Made by a program: the position numbers and the translations under genes. A DNA stretch of 7,149 bases, from assembly GCA_900539505.1 (NCBI GenBank), contig UQCL01000079.1, forward strand, positions 1 to 7,149, read 5' to 3'. The notes beneath the pieces were generated by a model. The model saw only the letters and a list, made by a program, of their open reading frames with translations. It ran no database searches and had not been told where the DNA came from. Source of the DNA: an uncultured Campylobacter sp. GTDB lineage: Bacteria > Campylobacterota > Campylobacteria > Campylobacterales > Campylobacteraceae. Below, one piece after another: positions 1-6,948 of this stretch (positions are counted from its first letter, which is position 1; the number at the start of each line of letters is the position of its first letter).

Positions 1-23
1 TCGGAGATGTGTATAAGAGACAG
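1..23 (+). other. Nextera (Tn5) sequencing adapter, left end; not genomic
   Basis: Positions 5-23 are exactly the 19-bp Tn5 mosaic end AGATGTGTATAAGAGACAG, and the preceding TCGG is the end of the Illumina Nextera read-2 side adapter. This is library DNA left on the contig, so genomic sequence begins at base 24. It also creates an artificial ATG at 8-10 in the mosaic end, which opens a false reading frame starting Met-Cys-Ile-Arg-Asp-Arg. Confidence 0.98.
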
Positions 24-395
24 GTTTTGCAATATAGTGTCTTGCGCTGGCTTGCCCTGTGCCTGTGCCTCTTGCGGCGGCTCACCTGCGGCGCTTGCGT
101 CCGCCGCACCTTTAAATTTTAATCCTGCGTCTAATTTTGCTCGCGCGAGTAAATTTACCCGCTCGCAAAGAGCGGCGGTGATGGAGCATATCGGCGAGCG
201 CCCGCCCAATTTTTCGTAGTTGCTGCGCGCCGATGCGGTTCTGCTTTTTACGATGAGAGAGGCCAAAACGCTGCGCCAAAAATCACTCTTAACGCCCAAA
301 ATAAAGGGGTCGTTAAACATATTTTTTAAAAAAACTTCAACCTCGCTCAGATTGTTCGGACCGCCCATGTTGAGCAAAATTAGGGCTTTTTTCAT
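24..395 (-). CDS. hemH: Ferrochelatase HemH, N-terminal 124 residues (3' end cut off by contig end)
   Basis: Ferrochelatase inserts Fe2+ into protoporphyrin IX (or coproporphyrin III in some lineages) at the end of heme synthesis. Reading leftward from the ATG at 395-393, the frame stays open for exactly 124 codons to base 24 and then enters adapter, so the gene is incomplete at its 3' end. The protein starts MKKALILLNMGGPNNLSEVE, the typical ferrochelatase N-terminus (LLNMGGP, then VEVFLKNMFNDPFILG at residues 19-34). It also carries the family signature YEKLGGRSP at 60-68, which leads into a helix. The catalytic His and Glu lie further on and are not in the window. Residues about 95-120 form an unusual Ala/Gln/Glu/Pro-rich stretch. 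The start overlaps the stop of the upstream Gfo/Idh gene as ATGA, with only a weak purine-rich stretch before it, so translation is probably coupled. C. jejuni has the same pair (Cj0504c-Cj0503c, from memory). Confidence 0.93.
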
Positions 396-1264
396 GAGAT
401 GATTTCTCTGATTTTTATCGCGTCCTCTACGCTTGCAAGACCTGCGTTAGTACTACTGTCGCACATCGCGCAAAATGCTTCGTGTTCGCGGCGTAGCGAA
501 AAATCGTCGCGATCGACGCGCAGATTTACGCGCCCGTCAGGCGTAATTTTAAAAAGAGTTATTGAGATTAGATCGCCGAAATACACACCGCTGTCGGTGC
601 AAATCTCGATACCGTGGCGTCTGATCGGATAGAGATTGGACTGCATTAGCGTGCAATAGCAGCCGCTTTTTGTGTGAAGTGTCGCGCATGCGGCTAGAGT
701 ACGCTCTTTAGAGATATTTTTGCTAAGTTCTATGCAGGCGATCTCGCTGTGAGAAAGCAGCCGCACAAGATCGATATCTCTAAAAAGGGCATTGGCGACG
801 ATATCTGCTCTATCATCGTTTGCAAAACCGCTTACGAAGCTCATCGAAAAAATTTTATCCCCCTTGGCAAGCTCGCGTAGCAAGGATACGATGACAGGAT
901 TGTAGCGGTCGGAGTAGCCTACGGCTAGGCGCGTGCCGTTAGTAGTGACTGCGTAATTTATCTCTCTGGCTTCGGCTAGGCTTTGTGCAAGAGGAGATTC
1001 TACAAAGATATTTTTGGTAAACGGCAGGCATTTTAAAATCAGCTCTTTATGCAATGGCGGGGGGGCCGTGATAACTACGGCATCGGGCTTAGCGACGTTA
1101 AAAAGATCGGTTAGATTATCAAAGACCGGATAGCGAGGGCCGAAATTTTCACTGCTGCCCTTATGATAAAGCGCTACAAGCTCGAAATAATCGCTCCTTC
1201 TTAGCTCGCTGAAGTGCTTTTGACCAAGCTCGCCCATACCTATGATCGCTATCTTTTTTTTCAT
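392..1264 (-). CDS. Gfo/Idh/MocA-family (Rossmann-fold) oxidoreductase-like protein with altered catalytic residues
   Basis: This 290-aa protein has an N-terminal NAD(P)-binding Rossmann domain. Residues 5-17 show beta strand IAIIG then G9-x-G11-x-x-G14-x-x-H17. The family segment ITAPPPLHKEL follows at 65-75 (usually TPPxxH), and the GYSDRYNPVI segment at 116-125 matches the usual 'GFxxRFNP'. The length is a little short for the family (usually about 310-400). The family's EKP motif reads E89-S90-P91, so the usual catalytic Lys is Ser. The D-x-x-x-H motif before 'DID' reads N158-A-L-F-R162, so the Asp and His appear replaced as well. It may still bind a dinucleotide, but it may not catalyse the standard sugar dehydrogenation, and I cannot name a substrate. 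The start ATG has AGGG seven bases upstream (1275-1272) and a TATAAT promoter at 1300-1295. The stop overlaps the hemH start. It resembles C. jejuni Cj0504c in position and type (from memory). Confidence 0.92.
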   Translation of the reverse strand: MKKKIAIIGMGELGQKHFSELRRSDYFELVALYHKGSSENFGPRYPVFDNLTDLFNVAKPDAVVITAPPPLHKELILKCLPFTKNIFVESPLAQSLAEAREINYAVTTNGTRLAVGYSDRYNPVIVSLLRELAKGDKIFSMSFVSGFANDDRADIVANALFRDIDLVRLLSHSEIACIELSKNISKERTLAACATLHTKSGCYCTLMQSNLYPIRRHGIEICTDSGVYFGDLISITLFKITPDGRVNLRVDRDDFSLRREHEAFCAMCDSSTNAGLASVEDAIKIREIIS

Positions 1265-1294
1265 CGTTATGCCCTAAATTTAATCTTTCGCGCC

Positions 1295-1300
1295 ATTATA
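1295..1300 (-). promoter_or_regulatory. -10 box of leftward promoter for the Gfo/Idh-hemH unit
   Basis: On the minus strand this reads TATAAT, preceded by GT, which fits the extended GNTATAAT form favoured by Campylobacter sigma-70. A transcript would start near 1288 and give a leader of roughly 24 nt with AGGG at 1275-1272 as ribosome binding site. No TTGACA-like -35 box is visible; an AT-rich tract sits in its place, as is usual in Campylobacter. The position of the start site is inferred from spacing. Confidence 0.7.
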
Positions 1301-1345
1301 ACTAAGAATGGTTAAAATTTTATAGTTTTTAAAATCTAATTTGGC

Positions 1346-1351
1346 TAAAAT
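1346..1351 (+). promoter_or_regulatory. -10 box of rightward promoter for alaS operon
   Basis: The box reads TAAAAT inside GGCTAAAATGCG, with an AT-rich tract upstream that includes AATTTTATAGTTT at 1316-1328. Transcription should start near 1358, giving a leader of about 29 nt that includes the AGGA at 1377-1380. Closely matching elements occur at the same spacing at 6966-7002. It lies back to back with the leftward promoter; the two -10 boxes are separated by only 45 bp. Confidence 0.7.
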
Positions 1352-1386
1352 GCGCCTTTAAAATTTAACTTGAAATAGGACAAATC

Positions 1387-3930
1387 ATGGATATTAGAAG
1401 CGAATATTTAAATTTCTTTGCAAGCAAGGGGCATCAGATCGTTCCTAGCGCGCCGCTAGTGCCCGATGACGACAGCTTGCTTTTTACCAACGCGGGCATG
1501 GTGCCCTTTAAAAGCATATTTACAGGAGCCGTTCCGCGTCCGATCCCGCCTATCCGCACTAGCTGTCAGACCTGCATCCGCGCCGGCGGCAAGCATAACG
1601 ACCTAGACAACGTCGGCTACACCGCGCGCCATCATACGTTTTTTGAGATGCTTGGCAATTTCAGCTTCGGCGAGTATTTTAAAGAGCAAGCGATCGCCTA
1701 TGCGTGGGAGTTTATCACTGAAATTTTAAAGCTTCCTAAAGACAAACTCTACGTCACTGTGCACGAAAAGGACGACGAAGCGTTCGGGTTCTGGGCGCGC
1801 CACATAGCGCAGGAGCGCATATATCGCTTCGGAGATCACGATAACTTTTGGGCGATGGGCGATACCGGACCGTGCGGACCGTGCAGCGAAATTTTTTACG
1901 ATCAGGGCGAGGAGCATTTTCACTCATCCGAGGATTATATGGGCGGCGACGGCGACCGCTTTTTAGAGATTTGGAATTTGGTTTTCATGCAGTATGAGCG
2001 CAGCAAAGACGGCAAGCTTAGCCCGCTTCCAAAGCCTAGTATCGACACCGGCATGGGCCTTGAGCGCGTCACGGCAATTAAAGAAGGCAAGTTTAGCAAC
2101 TACGACAGCTCGCTTTTCATGCCACTAATTAACGAGGTCGCGAAACTTTGCGGTAAGCCTTACATTTATGAAGGCGGCGCGAGCTACCGCGTCATCGCCG
2201 ATCATATCCGCTCGGTTACGTTTTTGCTAGCGCAGGGAACAAATTTTAATCGCGAGGGTAGGGGATATGTTTTGCGTAGAATTCTGCGCCGTGCCGTTCG
2301 CCACGGCTATTTGCTCGGTATAAAAGAGCCCTTTATGTATCGCCTCGTGGATAAAGTATGCGAGCTGATGGGCGGGCACTATGCCTATCTGAACGAGAAA
2401 AAGCAAGCCGTAAAGGAGCAGATCAAACTCGAAGAGGAGCGGTTTTTTGCCACTTTGGCAAACGGTATCGAGCTTTTTAACGAGGAGCTTGCGCGCACTA
2501 AAGAAATTTTTAGCGGCGAGGTCGCGTTTAAGTTATATGATACCTACGGCTTTCCGCTCGATCTGACCGCCGATATGCTGCGCGAGAAAAATTTGCGCGT
2601 GGATGAAGCTAAATTTGACGCGCTTATGAGCGAGCAAAGGCAGATAGCTAAAGCCGCATGGAAGGGCAGTGGCGATAAAAACGTCCGTGGCGATTTTAAG
2701 GCGCTGCTAGAGAAATTTGGTGAGAATAAATTTAGCGGTTACGAAGAGCTTAGCCGCACGAGCAAGGTTTTAGCGCTGCTTAACGAGGATTTTGCGGAAG
2801 TGGATGAGCTCAAAGCCGGCGATATCGGCTGGGCGATGTTTGATATCACTCCGTTTTATGCACAAAGTGGCGGTCAGACGGGCGATAGCGGCGAAGTGGA
2901 GTCCATAGCCGATGTGTTTGATACTCAGAAATTTTATGGGTTAAATTTGTCCCACTTGCGCCTTAATCGTAACCTGAAAATCGGCGATATCGTCGGGCTT
3001 AAGGTTTCTGAGGAGCGTGAGCAGATTGCACGTCATCACAGCGCGACGCACCTTTTGCACGCGGCGCTTCGTGCGGTGCTAGGGGCTCATATCGCTCAAG
3101 CAGGAAGCTTAGTCGAAGCGGATCGCTTAAGATTTGACTTCTCGCATCCTAAGGCACTTAGCGACGAGGAGCTAGCTAAAATCGAGGAATTTGTAAATAA
3201 TGCCGTTTTCAAGGGCTGTGCGGCAAAAACTGAGATTATGGATATAGATGACGCTAAAAACAGCGGCGCGATTGCGCTTTTTGGCGAAAAATACGGCTCA
3301 AAGGTGCGCGTTGTGAGCTTCGGAGAGATTAGTAAGGAGCTTTGCGGCGGAATTCACGTGCGTAATTTAAGCGAAATAGGGTCGTTTTTTATCGTCAAAG
3401 AAAGCGGCGTAAGTGCGGGTGTTAGGCGTATCGAGGCAGTTTGTTCGCGCGCTGCTTTAAATTTAGCGCTTCAAAATCGCGCTAAGCTTGCTGAAATTTC
3501 TGCGGAGCTAAAGGGGATTGAGCCTCTCCGCGCGATTGAGAAATTAAAAGATGAGATCAGATCGCTAAAAGATCAGATCAAGCATGCAAGCAGTTCCCAT
3601 GCACTGGCTTTTCTAAATGTCGGTGATACTAAACTTTGCGTAGCCTCGGTCGAAAGCGGTGATATAAAAACTATGATAGATGAGTTTAAAAATAGCCACG
3701 AAAAGGCGGCGATAATGCTGATGCAAGTAGGCACCGACGGCAAAATTTCAATCGCAGCAGGTGTTAAAAACGCGCCGATCAAAGCTGGCGAGTGGGTTAA
3801 GCTAGCAGCGCAAATTTTAGGCGGTGGCGGCGGCGGACGCGATGATTTTGCGACCGCAGGCGGCAAGGACGTGCTAAAAATCGAAGAAGCGATTAAAGAA
3901 GCGATCGCCTACGCAAAAGGTAAAATTTGA
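1387..3930 (+). CDS. alaS: Alanyl-tRNA synthetase
   Basis: This class II synthetase charges tRNA-Ala with alanine in the cytoplasm and clears mischarged Ser/Gly-tRNA-Ala. At 847 aa it is full length for an epsilonproteobacterial AlaRS. The catalytic core occupies about residues 1-240, starting MDIRSEYLNFFASKGHQIVP, with RTSCQTCIRAGGKHNDLDNV at 57-76, RHHTFFEMLGNFSFGEYFK at 81-99 (class II motif 2 region) and DTGMGLERV at 220-228 (motif 3 region). A tRNA-recognition helical domain follows, then an editing domain with the zinc ligands H551-x3-H555 and C653-x3-H657 (CGGIH). After a coiled-coil-like stretch (about 695-735) comes the C-Ala domain with a glycine-rich GGGGGGRDDFATAGG at 812-826. The ATG has AGGA six bases upstream (1377-1380). 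It is first in the operon, and its TGA overlaps the TTG start of the next gene. Confidence 0.98.
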   Translation: MDIRSEYLNFFASKGHQIVPSAPLVPDDDSLLFTNAGMVPFKSIFTGAVPRPIPPIRTSCQTCIRAGGKHNDLDNVGYTARHHTFFEMLGNFSFGEYFKEQAIAYAWEFITEILKLPKDKLYVTVHEKDDEAFGFWARHIAQERIYRFGDHDNFWAMGDTGPCGPCSEIFYDQGEEHFHSSEDYMGGDGDRFLEIWNLVFMQYERSKDGKLSPLPKPSIDTGMGLERVTAIKEGKFSNYDSSLFMPLINEVAKLCGKPYIYEGGASYRVIADHIRSVTFLLAQGTNFNREGRGYVLRRILRRAVRHGYLLGIKEPFMYRLVDKVCELMGGHYAYLNEKKQAVKEQIKLEEERFFATLANGIELFNEELARTKEIFSGEVAFKLYDTYGFPLDLTADMLREKNLRVDEAKFDALMSEQRQIAKAAWKGSGDKNVRGDFKALLEKFGENKFSGYEELSRTSKVLALLNEDFAEVDELKAGDIGWAMFDITPFYAQSGGQTGDSGEVESIADVFDTQKFYGLNLSHLRLNRNLKIGDIVGLKVSEEREQIARHHSATHLLHAALRAVLGAHIAQAGSLVEADRLRFDFSHPKALSDEELAKIEEFVNNAVFKGCAAKTEIMDIDDAKNSGAIALFGEKYGSKVRVVSFGEISKELCGGIHVRNLSEIGSFFIVKESGVSAGVRRIEAVCSRAALNLALQNRAKLAEISAELKGIEPLRAIEKLKDEIRSLKDQIKHASSSHALAFLNVGDTKLCVASVESGDIKTMIDEFKNSHEKAAIMLMQVGTDGKISIAAGVKNAPIKAGEWVKLAAQILGGGGGGRDDFATAGGKDVLKIEEAIKEAIAYAKGKI
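3916..3920 (+). promoter_or_regulatory. Ribosome binding site that fixes the TTG start at 3927
   Basis: AAAGG lies inside the last codons of alaS, six bases before the TTG at 3927. It is the main evidence that the membrane-protein gene begins at this rare start codon and not at a later ATG. Confidence 0.7.
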
Positions 3931-4436
3931 ACGAAATCGATACCGGCTTCATCAAAGCCTCGCAAATTTTGCCGCTGATTCACATTTTAAGCGTGATTTT
4001 TTTGGTCTGCGCGCAGATCTGCGTATTTTTGATCGCGCGGATTTTTATGAATTTAAGCAGTAAAAGTCAAGCGGATGCGAAGGATGTAAAATTTGCAGAA
4101 ATTTTACGATATATGAAACGCTATGAGCAGTTCTTTGCACTATTTTTGGTGATCGTTTGCGTAAGTGGATTTTTTCTTGCGGACGGCGGAAGTTTTAAAT
4201 TTTCAGATCCTATGGTAAAAGGTGCGATTGCCACGCTGTGGGCTGGCGCTGGCTTTATACTACTAAATTTTATCTACATGCATTATAAAATTTCATCTTT
4301 GAAGCGAGCTTTGGATGCAGGAGATGAGCTTGAGGCGAATGAGCATTTAATCATCGTCGTTAAATATTTCATACCGTTAAATATCGTAGTTACGCTGATT
4401 TGCGTTTATCTGGGCGTGACGGTGGGCGAGTTTTGA
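3927..4436 (+). CDS. Four-helix integral membrane protein, family uncertain (HemJ/CopD-like in layout)
   Basis: This encodes a 169-aa inner-membrane protein with four likely transmembrane helices at about 14-40, 68-86, 98-118 and 141-165, joined by short charged loops (46-66 and 120-140). I chose the TTG start because AAAGG at 3916-3920 lies six bases before it, the TTGA overlap with the alaS stop fits operon coupling, and the next in-frame Met (residue 41) would remove the first helix. Residues that may matter are H19 in helix 1 (LIHILSV), K98 and W105 at the start of helix 3, H119 at its end (YMHYK), and N138-E139 with H140 before helix 4. The layout recalls HemJ (protoporphyrinogen oxidase) and CopD/DUF2269-type proteins, but the likeness is too weak to name it. 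C. jejuni, as I recall, has no gene at this place. Confidence 0.85.
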   Translation: MNEIDTGFIKASQILPLIHILSVIFLVCAQICVFLIARIFMNLSSKSQADAKDVKFAEILRYMKRYEQFFALFLVIVCVSGFFLADGGSFKFSDPMVKGAIATLWAGAGFILLNFIYMHYKISSLKRALDAGDELEANEHLIIVVKYFIPLNIVVTLICVYLGVTVGEF

Positions 4437-4981
4437 TGATCTATTTAGCTTCCAGCTCGCCTACTAGAGCGCAAATTCTAAAGGATAACGGCGTAGAATT
4501 TACGCAAATTCCTTTTAATTTCGACGAAAGCGGCATTAGTAAGGACGATGCACGCACCTATGCTTATCGCGTTGTCTCGGCCAAGAAGGCACAGTTTTTT
4601 AAAATTTATAAAAATTATGATAAAGTGCTGTTTGCCGATAGCTCCGTGCTTGCCGGCGGCAAAATTTTAGGCAAGGCGCGGGATGAAGCGGACGCGTTAA
4701 GGATGCTGCGGGCTCAAAGCGGTGCTAGCTGCGCCGTTTATACTGCGATGATTTTTTGCAGTAAGGCGTTAGAGCTTTCGGCACTTAGCGTCGCAAGCTT
4801 TGAATTCGCAGAATTTACTGAAGCGGATTTAAAAGGCTATATCGCTAGCGGCGATTGGCGCGGCAAGGCGGGTGCGATGAGTATCGAAGGCTTTAACGAA
4901 AAATATATCAAAAGCTCGCGTGGGTCAAAATTCACGGCGATGGGGCTTGATCTGGAAATTTTAAAGAGGTTTGTATGGTAA
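4436..4981 (+). CDS. maf: Maf family nucleoside triphosphate pyrophosphatase (epsilonproteobacterial type)
   Basis: Maf proteins hydrolyse non-canonical or modified nucleoside triphosphates to monophosphate and pyrophosphate (house-cleaning) and were first linked to septum formation. The 181-aa protein begins MIYLASSSPTRAQIL, matching the family start LASxSPRRxxLL. I therefore place the start at the ATG at 4436 and not at the in-frame TTG at 4400, which would add 12 unrelated residues. Further family points are D30-E31, ADSSV at 67-71 (usual ADTVV, catalytic Asp = D68), GGKILGKA at 74-81 (usual ILGKP), the helix EADALRMLRAQSG, YTA at 102-104, and RGKAGAMSIEG at 142-152 (usual DKAGxYxIQG). SPRR is SPTR, GKP is GKA and the Gln is E151. 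From memory C. jejuni Maf shares several of these changes. The start overlaps the previous stop by one base (TGATG) with only a weak G-rich stretch upstream, so coupled translation is likely. Confidence 0.93.
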   Translation: MIYLASSSPTRAQILKDNGVEFTQIPFNFDESGISKDDARTYAYRVVSAKKAQFFKIYKNYDKVLFADSSVLAGGKILGKARDEADALRMLRAQSGASCAVYTAMIFCSKALELSALSVASFEFAEFTEADLKGYIASGDWRGKAGAMSIEGFNEKYIKSSRGSKFTAMGLDLEILKRFVW

Positions 4982-6885
4982 GAGTTTTATTTAGTTTTAT
5001 TACGGTTTGTGCGTTTGCCGCAGGCGGAATTTTTTTGTATTTTTATTCGCAAATCCGCTTGGAATCGGACTCGATCATAGATTATCATCCAGAGCTCACG
5101 ACTAAAATTTATGACCGCAACGGTAATTTGATAGCCAACGTTTTCAATGAACAAAATAGAATTTACGTAAAATTCGACGAGATCCCAGGTCGCGTGATCG
5201 AGGCGCTCGTGGCTATCGAGGATACGGCGTTTTTCGAACACGGCGGTGTGAATGTCGAGGCGATTTTTAGGGCGATTATTAAGGACGTCAAAGCGATGAA
5301 ATTCGTCGAAGGGGCTTCCACGATTACGCAGCAGATCACGCGAAATTTAGTTCTTTCGAGCGAAAAGAAGCTTGATCGCAAGATCAAAGAAGCGATCCTA
5401 TCGCTTAAGATAGAAAATGCTCTAAGCAAGGAACAAATTCTAGAGCGTTACTTCAACGAAGTGTATTTCGGACACGGATATTACGGCATCCGCACGGCGG
5501 CTTTAGGATATTTCAAAAAAGATTTGCAAGATTTAAGCCTTAAAGAGATCGCGATTTTAGTGGGCTTGCCGAAAGCTCCTAGCAGCTTTGATCCTACTAA
5601 GCACCTGGATTTGTCGCTTTCGCGTGCCAATAACGTGATTTATAGGATGCATGAGCTCGGCTGGATAAATAAGACCGAATATGAGCTTGCGATGAACGAA
5701 CAGCCTACGATCTACAACGAAACGCTCACGCAAAACGCAGCGCCGTATGCCGTAGATGAGATCATAAAAGAAGCCGAAAAAATTCTACCGGACGTCCGCA
5801 CGGGCGGGTATCGCATAGATACGAGCCTTGATTTAAAGGCGCAAGCGATGGCGCAAGAGGCATTAGTTTTCGGCTACAATGAAATTTTAAAGCGCAACAA
5901 AGACGCCAATGCAAGCAACGTAAACGGCGCTATGGTCGTCACGCATCCGCAAAACGGCGAAATTTTAGCCTTAGTAGGCGGCGTGGATTACGCGAAATCA
6001 AATTTCAATCGCGCCAGCCAATCCCAGCGCCAAACCGGCTCTAGTTTTAAGCCTTTCGTCTATCAAATCGCCCTTGATATGGGCTACTCGACGATGACCG
6101 AAGTGCCCGATATAGCTAGAGAATTCGACGATGGCAGCGATAAAACGTGGAAGCCGAAAAATTACGACAAGACTTACAGCGGCTACATCACGATCAAAGA
6201 AGCCTTAACTCGCTCACGTAACCTTGCCTCGATCAATCTGATGCAATCTATCGGCGTTGATCGCGCGGTAAAAAAGCTTAGCGAGTTCGGCTTCAAAAAC
6301 GTCCCGCCCGCCCTGTCGGTGGCTATCGGCAGCTACGGAATTTCGCCGCTTGAATACTCCACGATGTATTCGATGTTCCCGGGGCTTGGGATTACTGCAA
6401 AATCAAAATTTATCGTTTCGATTACCGATAAGGATGGCAAAACTCGCTTTATCGAGCCTGAGAGACGTCGCGTGCTGCGCCCTGAACAGGCATATCTGAT
6501 GACTACGCTATTAAAAAATATCGTGCAGCGCGGCACCGGCACTCGCGCGCGCGTGCAAGGAATCGACGTCGCGGGCAAAACCGGCACCTCAAACGACAGC
6601 ATAGATGCATGGTTTTGCGGCTTTACGCCGGATTTGCAGATCATAATCTGGTATGGCAACGACGATTATAAACCGATGCGAAAGGTCGAGGGCGGCGGAC
6701 GTACCGCAGCACCGGTATTTGCAAAATTTTTAGATGCCTATTTAAAAGAATATCCGCAAACCAAGCGCAACTTCACCGTCCCGGACGGCGTTTTTAGCCG
6801 CCAATACAACGGCAAAGACGAGTATTACACTAAAATTTCGCCGCTTCCTAAACCCCGAGAAAGTAGCAGCGACGGATCGTTTTAA
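4975..6885 (+). CDS. pbpA: Class A penicillin-binding protein 1A (bifunctional glycosyltransferase/transpeptidase)
   Basis: This inner-membrane enzyme polymerises lipid II into glycan strands and cross-links them in the periplasm; its transpeptidase domain is the target of beta-lactams. Its 636 aa form one N-terminal membrane anchor (about 4-24), then a GT51 domain with E82-D-x-x-F86-x-x-H89, GASTITQQITRNL at 113-125 (carrying T118, Q119, Q120), R135-K136-x-x-E139 and ILERYFNEVYFG at 155-166. The transpeptidase domain has S356-S-F-K359 (SxxK, nucleophile S356), S414-R-N416 (SxN) and K535-T-G537 (KTG). All catalytic motifs are intact. It is shorter than E. coli PBP1A (about 850 aa) and appears to lack the large inserted domain, as in other campylobacters. 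The ATG has AGAGG at 4965-4969, five bases upstream, and overlaps the maf stop by seven bases (ATGGTAA). It is the last gene of the operon. Confidence 0.97.
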   Translation: MVRVLFSFITVCAFAAGGIFLYFYSQIRLESDSIIDYHPELTTKIYDRNGNLIANVFNEQNRIYVKFDEIPGRVIEALVAIEDTAFFEHGGVNVEAIFRAIIKDVKAMKFVEGASTITQQITRNLVLSSEKKLDRKIKEAILSLKIENALSKEQILERYFNEVYFGHGYYGIRTAALGYFKKDLQDLSLKEIAILVGLPKAPSSFDPTKHLDLSLSRANNVIYRMHELGWINKTEYELAMNEQPTIYNETLTQNAAPYAVDEIIKEAEKILPDVRTGGYRIDTSLDLKAQAMAQEALVFGYNEILKRNKDANASNVNGAMVVTHPQNGEILALVGGVDYAKSNFNRASQSQRQTGSSFKPFVYQIALDMGYSTMTEVPDIAREFDDGSDKTWKPKNYDKTYSGYITIKEALTRSRNLASINLMQSIGVDRAVKKLSEFGFKNVPPALSVAIGSYGISPLEYSTMYSMFPGLGITAKSKFIVSITDKDGKTRFIEPERRRVLRPEQAYLMTTLLKNIVQRGTGTRARVQGIDVAGKTGTSNDSIDAWFCGFTPDLQIIIWYGNDDYKPMRKVEGGGRTAAPVFAKFLDAYLKEYPQTKRNFTVPDGVFSRQYNGKDEYYTKISPLPKPRESSSDGSF

Positions 6886-6948
6886 ATTTGGATGGAAATC
6901 TAAATTTGATCCACTTTCGGAAGCCCTTGCATGAATTGCGTTTATTAC

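Noticed and set aside
7..402. Plus-strand open frames at 7-219 and 220-402
   Set aside because: The first starts inside the adapter and both lie antisense to a clear hemH reading frame. Their sequences are low-complexity shadows with no homology or ribosome binding site.
399..632. 77-aa frame antisense to the Gfo/Idh gene, and similar frames antisense to alaS and pbpA
   Set aside because: Each lies wholly inside a well-supported gene on the other strand and shows no recognisable domain or independent start signal.
3820..3838. G-rich run that might form a quadruplex
   Set aside because: It encodes the conserved glycine-rich loop of the AlaRS C-Ala domain and lacks runs of three or more G at the required spacing.
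4400..4435. Upstream TTG start for maf (193 aa)
   Set aside because: The extra 12 residues do not belong to the Maf family and overlap the membrane-protein gene. The ATG at 4436 gives the canonical LASSSP start.
6889..6913. Possible terminator hairpin TGGAT...ATCCA right after pbpA
   Set aside because: Only five base pairs with a 15-base loop and no following U-tract; the adjacent TAAATTTG repeats are a common word in this genome.
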